Made by a program: the position numbers and the translations under genes. This document shows, in pieces, positions 1 to 4,654 of a stretch of DNA of 7,700 nt. Position 1 is the first letter of the stretch. Every line of letters starts with the position of its first letter. The stretch covers positions 1 to 7,700 of the forward strand of contig JANZYY010000235.1 of the NCBI GenBank assembly GCA_026419705.1, in the 5' to 3' direction. Below the pieces are notes generated by a model. It saw only the letters and a list, made by a program, of their open reading frames with translations. It was not told where the DNA came from and searched no databases. Origin of the DNA: Fischerella sp. (GTDB lineage Bacteria; Cyanobacteriota; Cyanobacteriia; Cyanobacteriales; Nostocaceae).

Positions 1-117
1 TAGCGGATGAGCGCAACCTGGTAGTGGTGATGTTACGCCAAAAATCAGCTTACCACCATTTTAGTAATAGACCCTTCTGTTTACTGAGTATTGGTGATAA
101 GAGAGGAATGGTTTTGG

Positions 118-144
118 TAGGGCGATCGCACTCCATCGCCCCTA
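118..144. repeat. HIP1-containing inverted repeat
   Basis: GGGCGAT (120-126) and ATCGCCC (135-141) form a perfect 7-bp stem around an 8-base loop. It extends by two more pairs (TA 118-119 with TA 143-144) across a single bulged C. The left arm overlaps a HIP1 octamer at 122-129. No T-rich tract follows on either strand, so this is probably a dispersed repeat rather than a terminator. Confidence 0.5.
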
Positions 145-160
145 GTCGCCCCACAGCGAT

Positions 161-186
161 AGCTCCTCATAGGTAAGTGAGGGGCT
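161..186 (+). terminator. Possible + strand terminator hairpin
   Basis: Bases 161-170 pair with 177-186 to give a 10-bp stem with a 6-base loop. Two of the pairs are U-G wobbles that work only in RNA from the + strand. Only a short TTTGT tail follows, so this would be a weak intrinsic terminator. It could end a + strand gene lying mostly left of the window; it also lies 24 bases beyond the stop of the - strand zinc-ribbon gene. No upstream gene is visible to confirm the role. Confidence 0.3.
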
Positions 187-209
187 TTGTATCGGATAAT
201 CATCTCAAC

Positions 210-407
210 TTACTTATTACCACGGCAGGCGTGACAAAGCCTTTTCCTGGGACTTCTCACCTCTCTACCGCATTTTGGACAAGTACGCTTTGGTGTACGA
301 CTACGCGTTGGAGAATTGATAATCAATGGATTTAGAGCCGACAATCCACACCCAATATGAAGTTCTCCAGGACGCATTGTCTTACCACAAATCTTACACT
401 TTTTCAT
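210..407 (-). CDS. Small double zinc-ribbon protein (65 aa)
   Basis: This is a short, very basic protein with two probable zinc-binding knuckle pairs. The first half has C4-x2-C7 followed by H17-x2-C20. The second half has C43-x2-C46 followed by C58-x2-C61, the usual four-cysteine ribbon. A proline/serine/arginine-rich linker (about residues 27-42) joins them. Abundant Lys/Arg suggests nucleic-acid binding, but that is inference. The ATG start is supported by a Shine-Dalgarno-like AGAGGA (413-418) four bases upstream, one of the better ribosome sites in the window. A 7-bp hairpin (428-450) lies just ahead of it in the presumed leader. The regular spacing of eight metal ligands in so short a frame argues that the gene is real. 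I do not recognise a named family, and no substrate or partner can be inferred from the neighbouring GYD gene, which is on the other strand. Confidence 0.75.
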   Translation of the reverse strand: MKKCKICGKTMRPGELHIGCGLSALNPLIINSPTRSRTPKRTCPKCGREVRSPRKRLCHACRGNK

Positions 408-427
408 CGCATCCTCTAGTTTTCAGT

Positions 428-450
428 GGTCTGGAAGACACACCCAGACC
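428..450 (-). promoter_or_regulatory. Leader hairpin before zinc-ribbon gene
   Basis: GGTCTGG (428-434) and CCAGACC (444-450) form a perfect 7-bp stem with a 9-base loop. In the - strand transcript it ends about ten bases before the AGAGGA ribosome site of the 65-residue protein, so it would sit in the 5' leader. It could modulate translation or stabilise the mRNA. No T-run follows it on the - strand, so it is not a terminator for that direction. Function is inference. Confidence 0.35.
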
Positions 451-516
451 TATCTTCTATTTTGATGCTGTTTTCATCTTCTTTCCAGAATGTGCTAATA
501 GAATTGTTTTAATTTT

Positions 517-544
517 GCAATATCCTGTGACTTTAATATGTCAA
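517..544 (-). promoter_or_regulatory. Candidate promoter for zinc-ribbon gene
   Basis: On the - strand a perfect TTGACA (539-544) is followed after 16 bases by TATTGC (517-522), a poor -10 box. It would give a leader of roughly 100 bases that contains the 428-450 hairpin. AT-rich DNA produces such matches by chance, hence the low confidence. Confidence 0.25.
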
Positions 545-582
545 CTGAATTAGACTAAAAGTGGGTGAGCAAAGGTGAAGGC

Positions 583-708
583 TCATAAATTAACGCGACC
601 GTCAATCTCAGTTTTTACAGGGTTCAATTCAATTTGCCGATTGTAATCAATTACGTCAAACTCTGATGAAGCTGAAATGAGATTCCCAGACGAAAATCTT
701 GAAATGAT
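583..708 (-). pseudogene. Possible decayed TPR-gene fragment
   Basis: A 71-codon leftward frame (start 798, stop 583) has no ribosome site, and its first 30 residues look like nothing recognisable. From about residue 31 it resembles TPR sequence. A 'SSGNL' stretch is followed seven residues after its Gly by Ser-Glu-Phe-Asp, then 'DYNRQIELNP', which matches the second helix and terminal proline of a typical cyanobacterial TPR. 'RVNL' then stands where the next repeat would have 'RGNL'. Two residues are missing between the helices and one in the following repeat, and the frame then stops. This fits a degraded remnant of a TPR gene, but chance resemblance is possible. Confidence 0.25.
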
Positions 709-817
709 TTGATTTGTCTGATTTTCTAAATAGTTCGGTAGTGGGAGATGAGTATATTCATATAGAAAATGGCAGGGGAGTATCCGGATTTTAAGCATTG
801 AAAAAGGCAGGTTTCAA

Positions 818-1102
818 ATGGCTACTTACATTCTTTTGAGTAACTTGACCGACGAGGGTGCCAAAACCATTAAAACTCACCCACATCGTATCAAAGAAGT
901 GAACAAGGAATTTGAAGCGATGGGGGTGAAAGTTATATCTCAGTACGCTGTGTTGGGTCCCTACGATTTTGTAAATATTGTGGAAGGACCAGATAACCAG
1001 ACAATGGCTCGTGTAGCAGCTGAGTTATCGTCGCGTGGTAGTGTGAAAGTAATGACTATGACAGCCATCCCCATTGATGATTTTATCAGCAGTTTCCAGT
1101 GA
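818..1102 (+). CDS. GYD domain-containing protein (94 aa)
   Basis: This is a small cytosolic protein of the GYD family (Pfam GYD), which has a dimeric alpha/beta ferredoxin-like fold and no firmly established biochemical role. The N-terminal strand 'TYILLSNLTDEG' opens the domain. A charged helix with His21, His23 and Arg24 follows (about residues 14-34). The family signature appears as G47-P-Y49-D50 in the strand 'QYAVLGPYDFVNI'. The last strand ends in 'TMTAIPIDDF'. At 94 residues it is full length for a single-domain member. An AGG-containing site (GGCAGG, 806-811) lies six bases before the ATG, supporting the start. It is transcribed alone: the neighbour on the left diverges and the acylase gene on the right converges on it, with no clear terminator between. 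No signal peptide or membrane segment is visible. The family call is secure; the function is unknown. Confidence 0.9.
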   Translation: MATYILLSNLTDEGAKTIKTHPHRIKEVNKEFEAMGVKVISQYAVLGPYDFVNIVEGPDNQTMARVAAELSSRGSVKVMTMTAIPIDDFISSFQ

Positions 1103-1301
1103 AAACGCAGATATTTTTCTACTGCAAAACGTCTACATCTCCCACTGCAATTACTTTTTGAAACTAAAGTAAATTTAACTTGCTCCCTTGAACCTTGCGA
1201 TCGCTAACCCTCCCTCTCTACCCCTGTCAAGGTGTGAGTCTTGGAAATGTATTTTTCGAGGGAAATAGTCTTCTCTACTAAGATTTAAGTTTGTTTTGAA
1301 A

Positions 1302-3785
1302 CTACTGAGGTGTCAACTTCAAGCTGCTAGTCGTATGAGCTAGCACCTGATTCTGTTGCCAAAGCATGGGATGATATTCAAATTTGCGCCAAGGCTGGAT
1401 CATGTCATCATAGTGGCGATGAAAAGCATGACCAGACTGTCCCGTTGTTTGAATTGCGGCTGAATTATCCCAATTAGCCAAATCGACAATCATTCGCATT
1501 GATGGCAAAAAAGTTACAGTGTAATCTTTGGCTGCATTCCAAGCGGTGGCGTTGACGATAGAATTGCCACCAGCGCAAGGAAATGGACCGCGATTAAACA
1601 GGGCTTCGACAAGAGAAATACCCGATTTTCCTAAAGTTTGGTTGCGGAAGGTGACTGTGTGGAGATTTCCCCAACGCCAGCGGCTGGTATTTTTGCCAAA
1701 AGTACGCTCTAATTCATCTACTGCTTGGAAAAAAGAGATACGAAAAATTTGGTCGCGGTCTTCAATAGCAGCAGTTTTTTGATTATCCCACCAATCGCTA
1801 TTGGGTTGTTTTACCAATTGTCTGATGATTTCAAACCAGCGACTGCCACCACGAGGTAAATAATCTTGGGGTAGCCGATCCCCAAATGTATTGGCTAGCA
1901 GATATTTCCAAAATACTTCAAAAATTGCTCCAGGGGTGCTATCTATGTCTTGCTGAAAATCCCACTTTGCTAGCAAACGCTGTACTGTTGCCAAGCGGCT
2001 ATCTTGCAGAGGTAGTTGCAGGAGAATCGGTACTATAGTTTCCGCAATTAAATTTTTATTATCCGCCTGCATTTTCTGTACGTCAGCAATGGTAATGCCG
2101 TTGTTTTTTTCTTCTATCATTTCGACAATTCGCTGGGCGCGGAAACCGTAGTCCCACTCACTAGAGATCGGATAGGGATAATCTTCACCTACAGCTGCGT
2201 TATTGGCAGTGACAATATAGCCAGACTCTGGATTAAGTACTGAGGGGAGCTGATCGAAAGGAATGTATTCTTTCCATTCAAAATCATCTGTCCAGCCAGG
2301 AACAGGATACCGCCCATCCCCGGAAGCACGAATGGGAATTTTACCAGGTGCTTGATAGCCAATATTGCCATCAATGTCTGCATAGACAAAATTTTGTGCG
2401 GGTACATCAAAATCTCGCACACTTGCACGAAATTCCTGCCAATTTTGACTGCGATTGATTTTCACAATTGCAGATGCCAATGTTGAAGGTTCTAAAGCTG
2501 TCCAACGCAATGCGAAAGCATAATGAGCTGGTAAGTTAATGCCCGCTTTTTCATTAAAGTTTTGTAAAGGAGCAAAGGGGTCGGAAATAATCGGGCCGTG
2601 ACGGGTGTAGCGGACTGTTTGTGAAATAGACTTACCACCTGCAACTTGGATGTTTTCTGTTACTAGTTCCATATCAACCCATTTACCATTTACTTCGTAT
2701 TGGTTGGGGTTATTTGGGTTGATTTTCTCAATGAATAAGTCCATCACGTCTGGTTCAAGATTGGTCACTCCCCAAGTAATGCGATCGTTGTGACCAATAA
2801 TTACCCCTGCCATACCAGCAAAAGAAAATCCGGTGACATCATAGGGACATTCATGATTTTTGGGCGTGCAATGCAAACCAACTTCATACCAGATAGATGG
2901 CATTTGTACGCCCAAATGGGGATCGGTGGCGAGGATGGGCTTACCAGTGGCGGGGCGTCGTCCTGAGATCGCCCAACTGTTGGAACCAACGCCGCTGTCG
3001 GAGGAGGAGGAGAGGGGGATTGGGAATTGGGCATTGGGAATTGGGGATTGGATCTTTTCTATGCCCGATGCCCGATGCCCCTTGCCCATTGCATGACCAG
3101 CAATAACGGGATAGTCAGCGGGATAGGGGGGAAAGAGTTGATCTACTTGTTGTGGTGTGAGGGTTTTGAGCAAAATGCTGCGCTCAATTTCTGTTTCTAG
3201 GTTGTCGCCTAGATCGTAGGACATGACTTTACCCCAAGTGAGTGTATGCACAAGCTGCCAAGGTTCGGGTTTGTAGTTAGGGTTGAGCAATTTCAACACG
3301 GCATATTCTAAGCTCAAGGCACTATCTTGACGCTCGGCAAGATAAGCGTTAACCCCGCTAGCATAAGCTTGCAAGATGCTTTTGGTTTCTGCATCCATCT
3401 GCTGGATTTCCGTTTGGGCTACTCTTGTCCATCCCAAAGTGCGGAAGAATTTATCTGCACTAAGCTGGGACTGACCGAACATTTCTGCTAAGCGACCAGA
3501 ACCAATGTGTCGCCAAAAATCCATTTGCCAGAAACGATCTTGGGCATGAATATAGCCTTGGGTCATGAACAAATCGTGGGTATTTTGGGCATAGATGTGA
3601 GGAATACCCCATCGATCGCGCCTGACTTCTACTTGCGCTTGCAATCCTGATAAGGTAATTTTCCCGCTTTCTTGGGGCCAGGAGTGGCAAATCGTGTAGG
3701 CGATCGCAATATTCATTGCCAAAGTTACGATCGCCAGGCTAATGCTAAGAAATTTAAAGACTTTACTTTTGAATAGCTTCTGCAT
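1302..3785 (-). CDS. Penicillin/AHL acylase-family Ntn hydrolase
   Basis: An 827-residue amidohydrolase precursor of the penicillin acylase family, expected to be exported and cut autocatalytically into alpha and beta chains. Residues 1-30 form a signal peptide or anchor (Lys-rich start, hydrophobic 12-30). The alpha region carries 'VRRDRWGIPHIYA' (54-66) and 'QGYIHAQDRFWQMD' (76-89), typical of the family. The processing site is G267/S268 in 'VGSNSWAISG'; Ser268 becomes the N-terminal nucleophile. His290, in 'TDPHL', is position 23 of the beta chain, as in AHL and cephalosporin acylases. Asn528/Asn529 ('TANN') are candidates for the oxyanion Asn. C306 and C313 could form a disulfide. Cyanobacterial relatives include AiiC of Anabaena, which hydrolyses acyl-homoserine lactones, so quorum-signal degradation is plausible; substrate cannot be read from sequence, so no symbol is assigned. 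A heptamer-repeat insertion lies in the spacer before Ser268. No clear ribosome site precedes the ATG; the signal peptide supports it. The gene is monocistronic. Confidence 0.93.
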   Translation of the reverse strand: MQKLFKSKVFKFLSISLAIVTLAMNIAIAYTICHSWPQESGKITLSGLQAQVEVRRDRWGIPHIYAQNTHDLFMTQGYIHAQDRFWQMDFWRHIGSGRLAEMFGQSQLSADKFFRTLGWTRVAQTEIQQMDAETKSILQAYASGVNAYLAERQDSALSLEYAVLKLLNPNYKPEPWQLVHTLTWGKVMSYDLGDNLETEIERSILLKTLTPQQVDQLFPPYPADYPVIAGHAMGKGHRASGIEKIQSPIPNAQFPIPLSSSSDSGVGSNSWAISGRRPATGKPILATDPHLGVQMPSIWYEVGLHCTPKNHECPYDVTGFSFAGMAGVIIGHNDRITWGVTNLEPDVMDLFIEKINPNNPNQYEVNGKWVDMELVTENIQVAGGKSISQTVRYTRHGPIISDPFAPLQNFNEKAGINLPAHYAFALRWTALEPSTLASAIVKINRSQNWQEFRASVRDFDVPAQNFVYADIDGNIGYQAPGKIPIRASGDGRYPVPGWTDDFEWKEYIPFDQLPSVLNPESGYIVTANNAAVGEDYPYPISSEWDYGFRAQRIVEMIEEKNNGITIADVQKMQADNKNLIAETIVPILLQLPLQDSRLATVQRLLAKWDFQQDIDSTPGAIFEVFWKYLLANTFGDRLPQDYLPRGGSRWFEIIRQLVKQPNSDWWDNQKTAAIEDRDQIFRISFFQAVDELERTFGKNTSRWRWGNLHTVTFRNQTLGKSGISLVEALFNRGPFPCAGGNSIVNATAWNAAKDYTVTFLPSMRMIVDLANWDNSAAIQTTGQSGHAFHRHYDDMIQPWRKFEYHPMLWQQNQVLAHTTSSLKLTPQ
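2999..3095. repeat. Heptamer-repeat element inside acylase gene
   Basis: On the + strand, five G-rich heptamers run at 3015-3049 (GGGGATT, GGGAATT, GGGCATT, GGGAATT, GGGGATT). After 11 bases, five heptamers of opposite sense run at 3061-3095 (ATGCCCG twice, ATGCCCC, TTGCCCA, TTGCATG). A GAG/GGA run (2999-3013) flanks the left side. The two tracts are imperfect inverted copies. The type matches the STRR heptanucleotide repeats known from heterocystous cyanobacteria, normally intergenic. Here the element is translated as acylase residues about 231-262 without breaking the frame. Confidence 0.85.
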
Positions 3786-4148
3786 GGTTTATTGCCGCAA
3801 TGGGAATAAAAGCAGCTGTGGGTTAAGGAGTGTAAAAATGCCTGTCATTCCTAAGTAAAGTTTATTTTCATTCGCTGCGAGCATAATCAAAGTATTGTTA
3901 GTCTGATTATTAAAGAAAAAGGCAATTTCAGAGTTATTAGAGGTGTATTTTCCCTTTACAAAAGTTCACAAATCATCGAGATTAACCAAAAAAAGCGTTG
4001 CATTCCATGGGGATGAACAATGAATCACCAAGACGCCAAGAACGCCAAGAATTGAGTCTTGCCATGAAAAGAGAAAATAAAATCATGCCGCTGTCTTTGC
4101 AACGCCAAAAAAATTATATTGATTAATTAATTCTCTAACTATCTATTT
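3786..4148. other. 363-base divergent intergenic region
   Basis: This lies between the start of the acylase gene (leftward) and the start of the small membrane-protein gene (rightward), so promoters for both should be here. I see a 7-bp inverted repeat (ATAATCA 3883-3889, TGATTAT 3904-3910, 14 bases between) that could be an operator. There is a short tandem repeat at 4026-4051 and a TATATT (4115-4120) 28 bases before the rightward ATG with no good -35 box. No further gene or RNA is recognisable. Confidence 0.5.
4026..4051. repeat. Short CGCCAAGAA tandem repeat
   Basis: Two exact copies of CGCCAAGAA (4034-4042, 4043-4051) are preceded by a variant CACCAAGA (4026-4033). Repeats of this kind are scattered between cyanobacterial genes. 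A partial CGCCAAAA occurs again near 4103. No function is evident. Confidence 0.6.
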
Positions 4149-4508
4149 ATGTTGAACTCTTTGAATCGAATTGGTAGATTGAATATGAAACATTACTGCG
4201 ATCAATGGATAGAAGAATGGTGCCAAGAGAATGGCTGGACAGATTTATTTATTGAACGCTGTAACAGTTATTGGGCTTTCCCTCCTGGTGCAGTAATGCC
4301 TGAACCAATTCCAGCACAGGTTCTCAGAATGATTAAAGCCGAAAAGGGATTAACCTGTGAAGAACGTGTATGGTCAATAACAGCTGTGATCGCAACTATG
4401 ATTGCAGCTTTTGTTACCTATTGGTTGAGATGTCCAATCCCATTGGTAGCTGCTTTCGCTTTTAATGCTGTGACAGTGGCTCAACTTGAGGTTGAGGATG
4501 CGTATTAA
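4149..4508 (+). CDS. Small Trp-rich membrane protein, unknown
   Basis: I do not recognise a functional family, but the composition looks like a real, probably cyanobacterium-specific protein of 119 residues. The N-terminal half is soluble and rich in Trp, Cys and acidic residues ('CDQWIEEWCQENGW', then 'YWAFPPGAVMPEPIP'). The C-terminal half has two hydrophobic segments, about residues 75-93 and 96-112, separated by 'RCP', suggesting a hairpin in the membrane. It ends in an acidic tail. An in-frame ATG at 4185 (residue 13, 'MKHYC') is an alternative and perhaps better start, because residues 1-12 show no feature; neither ATG has a clear Shine-Dalgarno site. The gene stands alone and is followed by a good intrinsic terminator (4589-4617). 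It converges with the kinase gene and diverges from the acylase gene. Confidence 0.75.
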   Translation: MLNSLNRIGRLNMKHYCDQWIEEWCQENGWTDLFIERCNSYWAFPPGAVMPEPIPAQVLRMIKAEKGLTCEERVWSITAVIATMIAAFVTYWLRCPIPLVAAFAFNAVTVAQLEVEDAY

Positions 4509-4519
4509 AATAGAGGCAA

Positions 4520-4553
4520 GGGTAAAGGGTAAAAGAAAAGGTAAAGGTAAAGG
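4520..4553. repeat. Purine-rich GGTAAA-type tandem repeat
   Basis: Two copies of GGGTAAA (4520-4533), an AGAAAA spacer and two copies of GGTAAA (4540-4551) lie just past the stop of the small membrane-protein gene. This resembles the other degenerate short tandem repeats in the window. No role is evident. Confidence 0.6.
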
Positions 4554-4588
4554 CTTCCTAACTATGAAAATCATCCCATGCTCAGAAT

Positions 4589-4617
4589 AGGTGTTGCGAT
4601 TGCAACACCTTCTTTCT
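4589..4617 (+). terminator. Intrinsic terminator between convergent genes
   Basis: AGGTGTTGC (4589-4597) and GCAACACCT (4602-4610) make a perfect 9-bp stem with a GATT loop, followed on the + strand by TCTTTCT. It should end transcription of the small membrane-protein gene 81 bases upstream. On the - strand the same stem lacks a U-run, so it would terminate the kinase transcript less well. Confidence 0.75.
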
Positions 4618-4654
4618 ATGGATGAATCTACATTAACGCCCCCAGCAATGAACC

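Larger units (their letters stand above)
408..817. other. 410-base gap between divergent genes
   Basis: This gap separates the zinc-ribbon gene (leftward) from the GYD gene (rightward). It holds a leader hairpin at 428-450, a candidate leftward promoter at 517-544 and a short leftward reading frame (583-798) whose latter half resembles decayed TPR sequence. The GYD ribosome site, GGCAGG at 806-811, lies at its right end. No convincing promoter was found for the GYD gene. Confidence 0.6.

Noticed and set aside
3..176. Open + strand frame entering from the left edge (about 57 codons)
   Set aside because: Its second half is translated HIP1-type repeat and hairpin sequence, with a low-complexity Ser/Pro/Ala/His ending. 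No family was recognised, and openness over this length occurs by chance. It could still be the tail of a gene outside the window.
326..553. 75-codon + strand frame overlapping the zinc-ribbon gene
   Set aside because: It runs antisense through the cysteine-rich gene and its leader hairpin, and lacks motifs; it is a shadow frame.
709..798. N-terminal part of the 71-codon leftward frame as a real gene
   Set aside because: There is no ribosome site and no recognisable motif before residue 31. Only the latter part is kept, as a possible TPR relic.
2801..3106. Overlapping frames on both strands across the acylase spacer
   Set aside because: They are shadows of the acylase gene and owe their openness to the heptamer repeats, which are periodic and stop-poor.
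3687..3785. Lipoprotein signal at Cys33 of the acylase
   Set aside because: The residues before Cys33 (Tyr-Thr-Ile) do not fit a lipobox, which needs a small residue next to the Cys. An ordinary signal peptide or anchor is the better reading.
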